A DNA stretch of 64,000 nt from Rhizobium binae. GTDB lineage: Bacteria; Pseudomonadota; Alphaproteobacteria; Rhizobiales; Rhizobiaceae. The stretch is taken from positions 1,305,001 through 1,369,000 of the forward strand of contig NZ_CP071604.1 in NCBI RefSeq assembly GCF_017357225.1. Direction: 5' to 3'. The notes below the pieces were generated by a model, which worked only from the letters and a program-made list of their open reading frames with translations, searched no databases and had not been told where the DNA came from. A program made the translations under genes and the position numbers. This document shows, one piece after another, positions 35,577-45,229 of the stretch (position 1 is its first letter; each line of letters starts with the position of its first letter).

Positions 35577-36254
35577 ATGCGAAAGGGCGAGGAAACGCGA
35601 ACCCGCATTCTCGATGTGGCCGAAGCGGCGGTATTGCAGAAGGGCTTCGGCGGCACCTCCATCGAGGAGCTGATCGCCGAAACCGGCATTACCAAGAGCG
35701 GCTTCTTCTATCACTTCAAGGACAAGAACGAACTCGCCAAGGCGCTGCTCAACCGTTACATCGAAAACGACGAGCGCATCTATGACGAGATATTCAGCCG
35801 TGCGCGCGATCTCATGGACGATCCGCTGCAATCCTTCCTGCTCGGCCTGAAGCTGCTATCCGAACTTCTCGCTGACCTTCCCAACGGCCATCCCGGCTGC
35901 CTCGTGGCGACCGTCTGCTATTATGAGCGGCTGTTCGACCGGGAGATACAGGAAACGAACCGAAATGCGGTGCTTGCCTGGCGTCGCCGCTTCGGCCGTA
36001 TGTTGAGGGAGATCATGGATGTCTATCCGCCGCGCGAGCCCGTCGATGTCGATCAGCTCGCCGACATGGTTTCCTCCGTCCTCGAAGGCGGCATCGTGCT
36101 GTCGAAGACACTGAAGGAGCCGAACACGCTGGCCGAGCAGGTGCTGATGCTGCGGACCTTCGTACGCCTGCTCTTCCAGCCGGCTGTCGAGCAGCCCCTT
36201 GCCGTCGTGAGGCCTGCTCAGGCCTTTGGCGCCGCCGGCGGCGGCCAGCCTTAG
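35577..36254 (+). CDS. TetR-family transcriptional regulator
   Basis: 225 residues from ATG 35577, behind AGGAGGGGG. The helix-turn-helix spans about 8-55: RTRILDVAEAAVLQKGFGGTS and TKSGFFYHFKDKNELAKALL, typical AcrR-type. The long C-terminal ligand domain includes LPNGHPGCLVATVCYYERLF. It diverges from the homocysteine methyltransferase operon, and its stop overlaps the stop of the convergent DUF1697 gene by three bases. Confidence 0.9.
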   Translation: MRKGEETRTRILDVAEAAVLQKGFGGTSIEELIAETGITKSGFFYHFKDKNELAKALLNRYIENDERIYDEIFSRARDLMDDPLQSFLLGLKLLSELLADLPNGHPGCLVATVCYYERLFDREIQETNRNAVLAWRRRFGRMLREIMDVYPPREPVDVDQLADMVSSVLEGGIVLSKTLKEPNTLAEQVLMLRTFVRLLFQPAVEQPLAVVRPAQAFGAAGGGQP

Positions 36255-36772
36255 CCGGCCTCCATGTCGGCCGCCATTTCGGCGAGCTTGCGCACGGTGT
36301 TGAGGTTGCGGGACGTTCCGGGCTTCAGCGCCGGCAGCTTCAGCTTCGACCGGCCGGGGCCGTTGGGATAATGCACATAGATTTCCCGCCCGGCAAGCTT
36401 CACCTCCTCGCCGTCGGGCGCCACCATCTTGTCCAGCGCATCGCCGGGCGTCTTTTCGGGCAGGAAGTAGACAAGCAGGAAGTTCGGCTTGGCATGGGGG
36501 AAGGGAGCGTTGGCGATGATGTCGCTAAGTTCCTTCCGGCTACGCACCATCACGCCCGGCCGCTTGCCCGTCTTTTGCCCGAGGGCTTCGTCGAGCTTCG
36601 CCTCGACCGCTTTTGCGGATTCATCCGAGCGGAAAAGCACGTTGCCGCTCTGGATGTAGGTCGTCACATCGGTAAAGCCGAGGCCTTCGCAGATCACCTT
36701 CAGCTCGGCCATGGGCAGCGAACCGGTGCCGCCGACGTTCACGGCGCGGAGGAGGGCGACGTAGACGGGCAT
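36251..36772 (-). CDS. DUF1697 protein
   Basis: 173 residues from ATG 36772. The N-terminus MPVYVALLRAVNVGGTG and TTYIQSGNVLFRS are the characteristic DUF1697 motifs, with the LNTVRKLAEM C-terminus. The family is widespread and of unknown function. It lies 43 bases downstream of the oligopeptidase gene on the same strand, possibly cotranscribed. Confidence 0.9.
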   Translation of the reverse strand: MPVYVALLRAVNVGGTGSLPMAELKVICEGLGFTDVTTYIQSGNVLFRSDESAKAVEAKLDEALGQKTGKRPGVMVRSRKELSDIIANAPFPHAKPNFLLVYFLPEKTPGDALDKMVAPDGEEVKLAGREIYVHYPNGPGRSKLKLPALKPGTSRNLNTVRKLAEMAADMEAG

Positions 36773-36815
36773 TTTTTTCTCCCTTGGCCGTTGTACCGCG
36801 CCGGCCCTAAAGTTT

Positions 36816-38924
36816 TCACATCTTCCCCGCCACCTTGATCGCAAACGCATACTCAAACGCAATCTCCTCCAGCCGCTGGAAACGCCCCGAGGCGCCGCCA
36901 TGGCCGGCGTCCATGTTGGTCTTGAGCAGGATCGGCGCCGCGCCGGTGGTCTTGTCGCGCAGCTTCGCCACCCATTTGGCCGGCTCCCAATAGGTGACGC
37001 GCGGGTCAGTCAGGCCGCCGAGCGCCAGGATCGGCGGATAGGCTTTGGCGCCGACATTGTCATAGGGCGAATAGGCGGCGATCTGCTGGTATTCTTCCTT
37101 ACTGTCGATCGGGTTGCCCCATTCCGGCCATTCCGGCGGCGTCAGCGGCAGGGTGTCGTCGAGCATGGTGTTAAGCACGTCGACGAAGGGGACGGCGGCG
37201 ATGATGCCGGCAAATTTCTCCGGCGCCATGTTGGCGACGGCGCCCATCAGCATGCCGCCGGCCGAGCCGCCCTCGGCGATGATCTTCGCGTAAGAGGTGA
37301 ACTTCTGTTGATTCAGATAATCGGCCGCGGCGATGAAGTCCTTGAAGCTATTCGTCTTCTTGTCCATCTTGCCGTCTTCGTACCAGGCAAAGCCCTTGTC
37401 CTTGCCGCCGCGGATATGGGCGATGGCATAAACGAAGCCGCGGTCGGCGAGCGACAGGCAATTGGTGTTGAAGCTGGCCGGAATGGTGATGCCGTAGGCG
37501 CCGTAGCCGTAGAGCAGGCAGGGGGCGGTGCCGTCGAGCGGCGTGTCCTTGCGGTAGAGCAGGGTGACCGGCACTTTCTCGCCGTCCCAGGCCGGAGCGA
37601 AGACGCGGCGGGTGACATAGTCGTCGGGATTGTGGCCCGACGGCACTTCCTGTGTCTTCAAGAGCGTGCGTTCGCGCGTCACCATGTTGTAGTCGTAGAG
37701 CTGCGACGGTGTCGTCATCGAGGAATAGGAGAAGCGGATGACATCCGTGTCGTATTCGGCCGCGCCCGAAAGCCCCAACGAATAGGCCTCCTCGGCAAAG
37801 GCGATCGCATGTTCCTCACCCGTCCTGCGGTCGCGGATCATGATCTGCGGCAGCCCGTCCTTGCGCTCCAGCCACAAGAGATGGCGGGCATAGGCCATGT
37901 GGCTGATGATCAGCGTGCCCGGCTTGTGGGGCACCACTTCACGCCAGTTTTCCTTGCCGGGCTTATCAACCGGCGCTTCCATGATCTTGAAATCCTTGGC
38001 GCCGCCGTCATTCGTAAGGATGTAAAAGACGTCGCCGCCCTCCGTCATCGAATATTCGATGCCTTCCTCGCGCGCGGCCACCAGCTTCGGCTCGGCCATG
38101 AGATCCTTGGTCGACAGCAGCCGGTATTCGCTGGTCTCGTGATCGTGGATGTCGATATAGATGAAATCATCAAGCAGCGAGCCGCCGACGCCCATGAAGA
38201 AGCCGGCGTCGGCTTCCTCGTAGACCAGTCGGTCTTCCGACTGCGGCCGGCCGACAATATGGTGGAACACCTTCGAGGGACGGTGGTTCTCGTCGAGCGC
38301 CGAATAGAAGAAGCTCTTGCCGTCGGGCGCCCACACACCGCCGCCGCCGGTATTCTCGATCACGTCGTCGAGATCCTGGCCGCTCGAGAGGTCGCGGACC
38401 TTCAGCGTGAAGAACTCCGAGCCCTTGTCGTCATAGCCCCAGATGCCGTGACTGTGATCGGTCGTATGGTCGAGGCCGGCGAGGCGAAAATAGGCTTTGC
38501 CCGATGCCTCCTTGTCGCCGTCGAGCAGCACCGTGCGGATCGTCTCGTCGGCGACGTCACCGTCGCGGGGGATGCGGAAATAGCGCGGCTGCTCGCCGCC
38601 GGTCACATAGGACGTGCCGTAGGCATAGGCGCCGTCCTTCACCGGCACCGAGCTGTCGTCTTCCTTGATGCGGCCGCGCATTTCGGAAAACAGCACCTTC
38701 TGCAGCGGCTTGGTGTCTTCCATCGCCGCGTTCATATAGGCGTTTTCGGCTTCGAGATGCCGGCGGATGTCGGGATCGAGGATCGACGGGTCCTTGAACA
38801 TCGCCTGCCAGTTGTCGGCGCGCAGCCAGGCATAATCGTCCGCGCGGGTAATGCCGTGGAGCGTATCGGAGACGGGCTTCTTCGGTGCGGCGGGCGGTGT
38901 CGGCAGATTCTTGAAAACGGACAA
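36816..38924 (-). CDS. ptrB: Oligopeptidase B / prolyl oligopeptidase family (S9A)
   Basis: 702 residues if translation starts at TTG 38924 (CGGAG upstream); the frame stays open further, but the extra 90 residues are unlike the family. The N-terminal beta-propeller (about 70-410) is followed by an alpha/beta-hydrolase domain. The catalytic triad is Ser554 in GGSAGG, Asp640 in TDPRV and His675 in AGHGG. Acidic residues in the catalytic domain suggest cleavage after Arg/Lys, as in oligopeptidase B. Cytoplasmic; cleaves short peptides. Confidence 0.9.
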   Translation of the reverse strand: MSVFKNLPTPPAAPKKPVSDTLHGITRADDYAWLRADNWQAMFKDPSILDPDIRRHLEAENAYMNAAMEDTKPLQKVLFSEMRGRIKEDDSSVPVKDGAYAYGTSYVTGGEQPRYFRIPRDGDVADETIRTVLLDGDKEASGKAYFRLAGLDHTTDHSHGIWGYDDKGSEFFTLKVRDLSSGQDLDDVIENTGGGGVWAPDGKSFFYSALDENHRPSKVFHHIVGRPQSEDRLVYEEADAGFFMGVGGSLLDDFIYIDIHDHETSEYRLLSTKDLMAEPKLVAAREEGIEYSMTEGGDVFYILTNDGGAKDFKIMEAPVDKPGKENWREVVPHKPGTLIISHMAYARHLLWLERKDGLPQIMIRDRRTGEEHAIAFAEEAYSLGLSGAAEYDTDVIRFSYSSMTTPSQLYDYNMVTRERTLLKTQEVPSGHNPDDYVTRRVFAPAWDGEKVPVTLLYRKDTPLDGTAPCLLYGYGAYGITIPASFNTNCLSLADRGFVYAIAHIRGGKDKGFAWYEDGKMDKKTNSFKDFIAAADYLNQQKFTSYAKIIAEGGSAGGMLMGAVANMAPEKFAGIIAAVPFVDVLNTMLDDTLPLTPPEWPEWGNPIDSKEEYQQIAAYSPYDNVGAKAYPPILALGGLTDPRVTYWEPAKWVAKLRDKTTGAAPILLKTNMDAGHGGASGRFQRLEEIAFEYAFAIKVAGKM

Positions 38925-39166
38925 GGAATTGGCTCCGGTGGGAATTTCGGGTTGGCAAGAGATAGAGGCGCGCTGCCGCCGGATCAAGCGCCAAGCGGGC
39001 AGTTGGCCTTCCACAGGCGAGGCGGCGGGCTCGGTTCGGCCTGCCTTGATGTCACCACAATATTTAACAATGTCCGCTATCGCAGATCGAAGTTTGCACG
39101 TGCCAAGCCCCCGGCAAGCTGCCTGTGGCAAGGTGAAGACTGGACAACAGCGAGGGATTTTCTTCA

Positions 39167-39556
39167 ATGCCGAAACACCTGCTTCTGTTTGCATCCCTCC
39201 TCGGCCTTGCTGCCCCTGCCTTTGCCGTCGATCCCGCCATCAAGAAGCAGCTCGAAAAACTCGATCCCTCGACCCGTCTGGAGCAGAGCTGCGACACCGA
39301 GGCGATGAGCCGCATCAACCAGGACAGCACCGGCTTCAAGCCCGACAAGGTGATCGCCTACACCTTCAAGGACCCGATCGCCGGCGACAATTCGCTGCAG
39401 GCGCCGGGCGCGGTCTTCCGCAGCAAGGGCGACTGGTACCATCTCTCCTACACCTGCATCACCGGTCCGAAGCATATCAATGTACGCGAGCTCGATTACC
39501 AGATCGGCGGCAAGGTGCCGCGCGAGAAGTGGGACAAATATTACCTTTACGATTGA
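39167..39556 (+). CDS. DUF930 secreted protein
   Basis: 129 residues with a signal peptide (about 1-20, LLLFASLLGLAAPAFA). The mature part has two Cys and the pattern LDPSTRLEQSCDTEAMSRI near the start and KWDKYYLYD at the end. I recognise this as the rhizobial DUF930 family, which is periplasmic and uncharacterised. It is divergent from the oligopeptidase gene, with about 240 bases between. Confidence 0.8.
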   Translation: MPKHLLLFASLLGLAAPAFAVDPAIKKQLEKLDPSTRLEQSCDTEAMSRINQDSTGFKPDKVIAYTFKDPIAGDNSLQAPGAVFRSKGDWYHLSYTCITGPKHINVRELDYQIGGKVPREKWDKYYLYD

Positions 39557-39647
39557 TCGCCTGTCCCGTTGGCTGCGCTGACCGGCCACATGGCGGTGGA
39601 CGAATGCAACCGCTAAACTCCACCGATCGAATCGTAGAAGTCCATCC

Positions 39648-40436
39648 ATGAACCGCATCTTGCTTGCTTCGGCGTTTCTTCTGGCCGGCCTCTCCACGTT
39701 ATGCGCGGCCGAAACGCCGCCGCTGCCGGCCGCCGCCGCTCCGGTCATGAAAAGACCGGCGGTAACGCTCGTCGAGCCGCATCTGCATATTGCCCGCTCC
39801 AACATATCAGGCCATGCCCGCATTGCGCTCACCTTCGATGCCTGCATGGGCCAGGCGGATGAGCGCATTCTGTCGATGCTGGTGCGCGAGCGCATTCCCG
39901 CGACGATCTTCGTCACCGCCCGCTGGCTGAAGCGCAATCCCGCCGCGCTCGCCGTCTTCCTGCAGAACCCCGATCTGTTCGAACTTGAAAATCACGGCGA
40001 GAACCACATTCCGGCTGTCGATAGGCCGACGCTGGTCTATGGCATCGCCTCGGCCGGTTCGGCGCAGGCCGTCCGACAGGAAGTCGAAGGCGGCGCTGCC
40101 GCGATGCTCGCAGCCGGCATTCCCGCTCCGCACTGGTTCCGTGGCTCGACCGCCAAATATGACCTTTCCGCCATCGGCGAAATCCGCGCCCTCGGCTATC
40201 GCATCGCCGGCTATTCGGTGAATGGCGACGGCGGCTCGCTGCTCGGCGCGGCAATCACCGAAAAGCGCATCGCCTCGGCCAAGGACGGCGATGTCGTCAT
40301 CTCCCACATCAACCAGCCGACCCATGCGGCGGGCGAGGGGGTGGCGAAGGCGCTGGTCGATCTCAAGGCGAAGGGCACGGAGTTCGTCCGGCTGCAGGAT
40401 GTGCAAGATATGGGCGACGATAAGACGACGGAGTAG
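39648..40436 (+). CDS. Polysaccharide deacetylase family protein, exported
   Basis: 262 residues with a signal peptide (1-21, LLASAFLLAGLSTLCAA). The NodB-fold motif 1 is ALTFDACMG, with the catalytic Asp, and motif 2 ENHGENHI provides the two metal His. Motif 3 contains HWFRGSTAKYD. The family removes N- or O-acetyl groups from polysaccharides. The target in the periplasm or wall is unknown. It is 90 bases after the DUF930 gene on the same strand. Confidence 0.87.
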   Translation: MNRILLASAFLLAGLSTLCAAETPPLPAAAAPVMKRPAVTLVEPHLHIARSNISGHARIALTFDACMGQADERILSMLVRERIPATIFVTARWLKRNPAALAVFLQNPDLFELENHGENHIPAVDRPTLVYGIASAGSAQAVRQEVEGGAAAMLAAGIPAPHWFRGSTAKYDLSAIGEIRALGYRIAGYSVNGDGGSLLGAAITEKRIASAKDGDVVISHINQPTHAAGEGVAKALVDLKAKGTEFVRLQDVQDMGDDKTTE

Positions 40437-40487
40437 TTCTGCTATTGAGGGGGCTGTCACCACGGCACAACAGCCAAAGCAAGGCCT

Positions 40488-41774
40488 CTACCTCAGTTCC
40501 TCCCCGATCCCCAGCCGATCCTCCCCAAACCGTCGCAGCCCCGGTCCATCCCGGTCGAGCGCGAAATCCTCGAACCAGTCACGATGCATGCCGGCAATCA
40601 TCGCGCCGATCATCTGGGCGGCGAGATAGGAAAAGGTAAAGCCGTTGCCGCCGTAGCCATAGGCGGCCATCACATGCGGCATGCCGGGCACCTGCCCGAT
40701 CAGCGGCAGGCCGTCGGCCGTTTCGCCGAAGGTTCCGCCCCAGGCATGGGTGATGCGGGTATCGGCTCTCGGCCATAGCCGCTTCATTTTTTCCTGGATT
40801 GCCCGGGTCTTGGCCGGCAGCTGGCGATCGCGCGTCGCCGGATCCGTCGTGCCATCATCCTCGCCGCCAGCGACGATGCGGTTGTCGGCGGTCGTGCGCA
40901 TGTAGAGATAGGGACGGCTGTCCTCCCAGATCAAAACCCTCTCGCGCCAAAAGGTCGCGGGATCCTGCGGCGCGGTGGCGACCGCCCAGCTCGAGCTTGT
41001 ACGATGCAGCTTCGGCATATCGAGTCCCGGCACCGTATAGCCGGTCGCCAGCACCACATGCCGCGATTCAATGACATGGGCGCCGTTTGTCTCGACCGTG
41101 ACGTGGTCGCCTTCGCTATGCAGCGCGGTTACCGAAGCCCTGACCAGCCGCGCGCCGCGCCGCACTGCCATCGCGATTAGCGCCCAGGTCAACAGCAACG
41201 GATCGGCCTCCGCCGAACCCGGCGAATAGATCGCCCCGTCCCGGTCGAGCTCGAATTGGGTGAAGAGGTCGGGATGTTCGAAATAGACGCCGGGCAGGCC
41301 CGCCCGCCGGCGCAGCTGGCGCTCCTCCAGCAGGTCGCGGGCGCCTTCCTGGTTGGCGGCGAGATAGAGCGTGTTGCGCGGCCGGAAGTCGCAGGCGATT
41401 GCGTTTGCGGCAATCAGCTTGGCAAGACCTGCGACGGCGGCGGCGCTGCGGCGATAGATGCCGGCGGCGCGCTCGAAGCCGTACCAGGTCTCCAGATCGC
41501 TGAGCTTGCTATCGATCTCCCATTGCAGCATCGCGGTGCTGGCGGCGGTACTGCCGAAATCCGGGTCCTCCCGGTCGACAATGGCAACGGAGAAGCCGCG
41601 CGCCGCAAGGTGCTCCGCGACCAGCGCGCCGGTGATGCCGCCGCCGATCACCGCGACATCGGTGGAAAGGCTCTCACCGATCGGTCGCCATTCGGGCCGA
41701 ATGCCGCTTCGTCCCCAAAGCGAACGGCTACTTTGCTCATGATCGGATTCGTCGAGATCGAGATCGGATGCCAC
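40488..41774 (-). CDS. FAD-dependent oxidoreductase (DAO family)
   Basis: 428 residues from GTG 41774, preceded by GAGGGAG. N-terminal FAD-binding motif GGGITGALVAEHLAARG with VDRED at the end of strand 2. The DAO fold continues to WGGTFGETADGLPLIG and YGYGGNGFTFS, the conserved second FAD segment. Resembles glycine/sarcosine-oxidase-like and gamma-glutamylputrescine-oxidase-like enzymes. The substrate is unknown. It sits 19 bases downstream of the AI-2E-type permease gene on the same strand. Confidence 0.87.
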   Translation of the reverse strand: MASDLDLDESDHEQSSRSLWGRSGIRPEWRPIGESLSTDVAVIGGGITGALVAEHLAARGFSVAIVDREDPDFGSTAASTAMLQWEIDSKLSDLETWYGFERAAGIYRRSAAAVAGLAKLIAANAIACDFRPRNTLYLAANQEGARDLLEERQLRRRAGLPGVYFEHPDLFTQFELDRDGAIYSPGSAEADPLLLTWALIAMAVRRGARLVRASVTALHSEGDHVTVETNGAHVIESRHVVLATGYTVPGLDMPKLHRTSSSWAVATAPQDPATFWRERVLIWEDSRPYLYMRTTADNRIVAGGEDDGTTDPATRDRQLPAKTRAIQEKMKRLWPRADTRITHAWGGTFGETADGLPLIGQVPGMPHVMAAYGYGGNGFTFSYLAAQMIGAMIAGMHRDWFEDFALDRDGPGLRRFGEDRLGIGEELR

Positions 41775-41793
41775 GGATGTCTCCCTCGCGTGA

Positions 41794-42963
41794 TCACTTC
41801 GGCAATTGTGGCTGCGGCCTTTCTTCGATCAGCAACTCCTCGATAACGGTCATTACGATCAGCGATAGCGGCAGCGCCAGCATCGCCCCGACCGCGCCCC
41901 ACATCCAGGTCCAAAACAGGATGGCCAGGAAGACGATGAAAGGGTTGATTTCCAACCGACGCCCCATCACTGCCGGGAAGATGATATTTTCCATGACGAG
42001 ATGCACCGTGAAGAAGGCGGCCGCCGGCATCAGGCCGACGACGAAACCGTCATGCGTGATGATACCGGCGATGGCGACGGACAGCGTCATCAGCGTGATG
42101 CCGAGATAGGGAATGAAGCTCGACAGGAAGGCAAAGAAGCCCCACAGCACCGGCGCCGACAGTCCGCCGGCATAGGCGATGACGGTCATGATGAGGCCAA
42201 GCCCGACATAGATCAGCGAGGCGGTGGCGAAATAGAAGCCGAGCACCTGTTCGACGCCGTTGATGACGCGGATCGCTGCCAGCCGCTGCGAGCGGGTGCG
42301 GAAAGTCATGATGATCGTCTTGCGCAGATTGACCCGGCTGGCGAGGAAGAGCAGCAGCGCGGCGAAGAAGATCAGCCCCTGCACCAGCGCCGGCGTCAGG
42401 TTTGTTGTGACCACATGAAGGACGTTGCCGGTGTTTTCGAGCAGCGCGCCAATCGACATCGGCCCGCTTTCGAATGTCGCCGGCGTGATGTGCAGCCATT
42501 CGATGCGCTCCAGATAAGGCATGATGCGGGTGATCGTCCGCTCGACGAAAGCCGGCGCTTCATTGGCAAGGGTCGCCAGCGGACCCGCAAGCGAGTTGGC
42601 CAGCAGCGCGATGACAAGAGCGACCCCGCTTGACAGCAGGAAGGCGTTGGCGAGCCGCGGGACCCCCATTTTACTGAGATTTTCGGCGGCGATCCCGAGG
42701 ATCATGCCGACGACCACTGCAAGCGTGATGGGGATGAGGATCAGCGACATCATATAAACGGCCGCCAGCCCGAGGATGGCGAAGATGCCGATGATTGCCC
42801 AGGCCATGCTGATATCGAGCCCGTCCTTTTCCAGTCGGCGTACCGGCGCTGGCGGTGGCAACTCCTCCGCCGCCTCTTGCAATGTCTGCGCCCAGGTGCT
42901 GGTGCGGCGTTCGCCGATGGCGATCTTCTTTGCCTGTTTGCGGATGCCGTTGGCGATGCCCAT
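41794..42963 (-). CDS. AI-2E/PerM-family membrane protein
   Basis: 389 residues from ATG 42963 (GGGGACC upstream); two earlier ATGs are possible. About eight membrane helices, with the family pattern of three N-terminal helices and the late segment PYLGITLMTLSVAIAG followed by MENIIFPAVMGRRLEINPF. The family exports autoinducer-2 or other small solutes in some bacteria; the substrate here is unknown. It is upstream of the FAD oxidoreductase gene on the same strand. Confidence 0.85.
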   Translation of the reverse strand: MGIANGIRKQAKKIAIGERRTSTWAQTLQEAAEELPPPAPVRRLEKDGLDISMAWAIIGIFAILGLAAVYMMSLILIPITLAVVVGMILGIAAENLSKMGVPRLANAFLLSSGVALVIALLANSLAGPLATLANEAPAFVERTITRIMPYLERIEWLHITPATFESGPMSIGALLENTGNVLHVVTTNLTPALVQGLIFFAALLLFLASRVNLRKTIIMTFRTRSQRLAAIRVINGVEQVLGFYFATASLIYVGLGLIMTVIAYAGGLSAPVLWGFFAFLSSFIPYLGITLMTLSVAIAGIITHDGFVVGLMPAAAFFTVHLVMENIIFPAVMGRRLEINPFIVFLAILFWTWMWGAVGAMLALPLSLIVMTVIEELLIEERPQPQLPK

Positions 42964-43173
42964 GCGGTGAGGTCCCCGAAGCCCCATTGCTTCGTGACAA
43001 AAACGCGCTGATGCAGTTCCGGTTCCGCTCGGCATTATGCGACGTCGAAAGACGGCCCCTCGGCGCGCCGCAGGGGTGATCGGCAGGGGGCTGCGCCTTC
43101 ATCGACGACCGCGTCGATTTGATCCGGAACAACCTCGCAGTCGCCGGCGTTCGACCCCGGAAGGAGATAGCTC

Positions 43174-43557
43174 ATGACTGCAGATCCCGATCAGACGAAG
43201 GTCACCGAGACCTATTCGACCAATCCCCCTTACGCGGACGAGGCGAGCCTCAAAGCCGCCGACAACAGGCGGTGGTGGGCTTGGGCCGTCCTCGTGGCGG
43301 GTGCGGCGGTGCTCATCATTGCCGGCGTGAGCGTTGCGATCTGGCCCGATCCCGGCAATAACGATCCGACGGCCACCGCCTCGACGAAGCCGGATCCGAT
43401 CAATGCGCAGCCGTCCGGTCCTGGCGCCTTCAACAATGACCCGGCCTCTGGCCCGTCACGGCCGCCCGAGGAGACGGACCGTGCGCCGACACCGAGCGGA
43501 AATGGCGGCGGACCGACCGGGGTAACCACGCCATCCGGAACCGAAAAGGTTCAATAA
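43174..43557 (+). CDS. Single-pass membrane protein with Pro/Thr/Gly-rich tail
   Basis: 127 residues behind GGAAGGAGA. One membrane helix at about 34-56 (WWAWAVLVAGAAVLIIAGVSVAIW). The remaining C-terminal 70 residues are low-complexity, rich in Pro, Thr, Asn, Ser and Gly. The N-terminal tail is short and soluble. I see no known domain. Confidence 0.75.
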   Translation: MTADPDQTKVTETYSTNPPYADEASLKAADNRRWWAWAVLVAGAAVLIIAGVSVAIWPDPGNNDPTATASTKPDPINAQPSGPGAFNNDPASGPSRPPEETDRAPTPSGNGGGPTGVTTPSGTEKVQ

Positions 43558-43563
43558 TGTGGT

Positions 43564-44424
43564 TCAGGCCGACAGCGTCAGGCCGATGCCCCAGGGGTCC
43601 CTCAGGAAGACGCCGCCGTTGCGCTTCTCGCTGTTGATCTCCAGTGCGTCGAGCTTGGAGACCGCCGCATCCAGCGTCGCCTTGTCGTTGAAACGGATCG
43701 TGTAGTCAGACAGCCCGGTCATATTGTCGGCGCGCGGGGCCGCGCCCCGGCTGTTCCAGATGTTGGCGGCGAGGTGGTGATGATAGCCGCCGGTGGCAAA
43801 GAAGCTCGCGCCGGGATAGCGGGCCATCAGCTTGAGGCCGAGCACGTCGCGGTAGAAGGCGTCGGCCTGCGGGATGTCGCCGACCTGCAGGTGCAGGTGG
43901 CCGATTGCCGTCCCCGCGGCCATGCCGTTCCAGCGCTCATCCGGCGCGCTGTCATAGAGCGCCTGCAGGTCGAGGCGCAGTGTCGCCATCTCGATCATCC
44001 CATCCTGATGGAACTTCCATTGCTCGTGTGGCCGGTCGGCATAGATTTCGATGCCGTTGCCTTCGGGGTCGGAAAGGTAGATTGCCTCGCTGACGAGATG
44101 GTCGGAGGCGCCGTCGAGCGCGACATTGTGATGCGCCGCATGGCGCAGCCAGCGCGCCAGTTCGGTGCGGTCGGGCATCAGGAAGGCGGTGTGGAAGAGC
44201 CCGGCGGCGTTGCGCGGCGCGATGGCCGCGTTGCGCGCGGTCGTCAGCGTCAGCAGCGGCAGATCGCCGACCCCGAGAATTTCGCCGCTTGCGGTCTTTT
44301 CGATAATCTTGAGGCCGAGCATCGACTGGTAGAAGCCGGACACGAGAGCTAGATCGCTGACGACGAGATGCGATTGGTCGATATAGGCAGGCCGCGTCAG
44401 CGCATAGGATGTATCGGTCGTCAT
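43564..44424 (-). CDS. VOC-superfamily (glyoxalase/extradiol dioxygenase-like) protein
   Basis: 286 residues in two VOC modules. The first has SHLVVSD (His), TAFLMPD and DPEGNGIEIY (Glu), a full metal-ligand set. The second has HLHLQVGD and YHHHLAANIW but ends DPWGIGLTL, without the usual Glu, so its metal site may be incomplete. Overall it resembles CatE/YfiE-type two-domain proteins. The enzyme activity is not predictable. The start follows GGCAGGAG. The gene is convergent with the membrane protein gene (six bases between stops). Confidence 0.85.
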   Translation of the reverse strand: MTTDTSYALTRPAYIDQSHLVVSDLALVSGFYQSMLGLKIIEKTASGEILGVGDLPLLTLTTARNAAIAPRNAAGLFHTAFLMPDRTELARWLRHAAHHNVALDGASDHLVSEAIYLSDPEGNGIEIYADRPHEQWKFHQDGMIEMATLRLDLQALYDSAPDERWNGMAAGTAIGHLHLQVGDIPQADAFYRDVLGLKLMARYPGASFFATGGYHHHLAANIWNSRGAAPRADNMTGLSDYTIRFNDKATLDAAVSKLDALEINSEKRNGGVFLRDPWGIGLTLSA

Positions 44425-44653
44425 GGGTAACTCTCCTGCCTCTGAGATTGAAGGCGCACCGGTCGTGGCGGCTGCCGTGCTTGCTCCTTATATGGCCCAT
44501 CGCCATTGTTCACAGAAGACTCGTTTTTGGAGATGAAGCGTTGAACGGCCGTTGACGATGACGGGCGCCGACTTGCCCGCTGACTTGATCGCCATCAATG
44601 CGTCCATATCTTCTTCAGAAGAAACTTATGCATCTCAGTCAGGGAGGGAAGCC

Positions 44654-45073
44654 ATGTACAAAAAGATCATCGTGGCGATCGCGCTCGGCGGCCTCGACAG
44701 GGGAGAAGACATCCTCCGCAAGGCCGCGTCGCTGCTCGACGCGGGCGGCGAGATCGTCGCGCTCAACGTCGTCGAGGACGTTCCGACCTATGTCGCGATC
44801 GAACTGCCGGCCAATATGCTCGAGGACGCCATGAAGGACAGCCGCGACAGGCTGCAGGCGCTGGTCGCCGCGACCGGAGTCGCGGCAACGGTGGAAATCC
44901 GCAACGGCCCGCCGGCCAAGGCCATCATTGCGGCCGCTGAAAGCCATCGCGCCGACCTCATCATCCTCGCCTCGCATGTCCCGGATTTTTCCAACTACTT
45001 CATTGGCGCCACGGCCGACCGCGTGGTGCGCCATGCCAAGTGCTCGGTGCTGGTCGAGCGCCACAAGATCTGA
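44654..45073 (+). CDS. Universal stress protein (UspA family)
   Basis: 139 residues from ATG 44654 behind AGGGAGG. Begins MYKKIIVAIALGG and ends with the ATP-binding-loop pattern ILASHVPDFSNYFIGATADRVVRHAKCSVLV, a near-canonical G-x2-x-G-S-x9-G-(S/T) region with ATA in place of the usual Ser. Cytoplasmic, stress-related; the next gene is a hemolysin-III-like protein. Confidence 0.9.
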   Translation: MYKKIIVAIALGGLDRGEDILRKAASLLDAGGEIVALNVVEDVPTYVAIELPANMLEDAMKDSRDRLQALVAATGVAATVEIRNGPPAKAIIAAAESHRADLIILASHVPDFSNYFIGATADRVVRHAKCSVLVERHKI

Positions 45074-45229
45074 GTACGCGTCTTCCATTTTCTCCGCTCG
45101 CCACCCTCAAAGCGCAGCAGGCGCCGCGTGACTTGTCACGAAGATTTACCTCAGGCTCGCTGTGCCGCTGTTGCGCCGCCATCCGTTCAATGCGACCATC
45201 GCCGTCGGGCACGAAACGGATTGGCGCGC

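Noticed and set aside
36900..39308. 802-codon plus-strand ORF opposite oligopeptidase B
   Set aside because: The minus strand carries the full catalytic triad; this frame is an antisense shadow.
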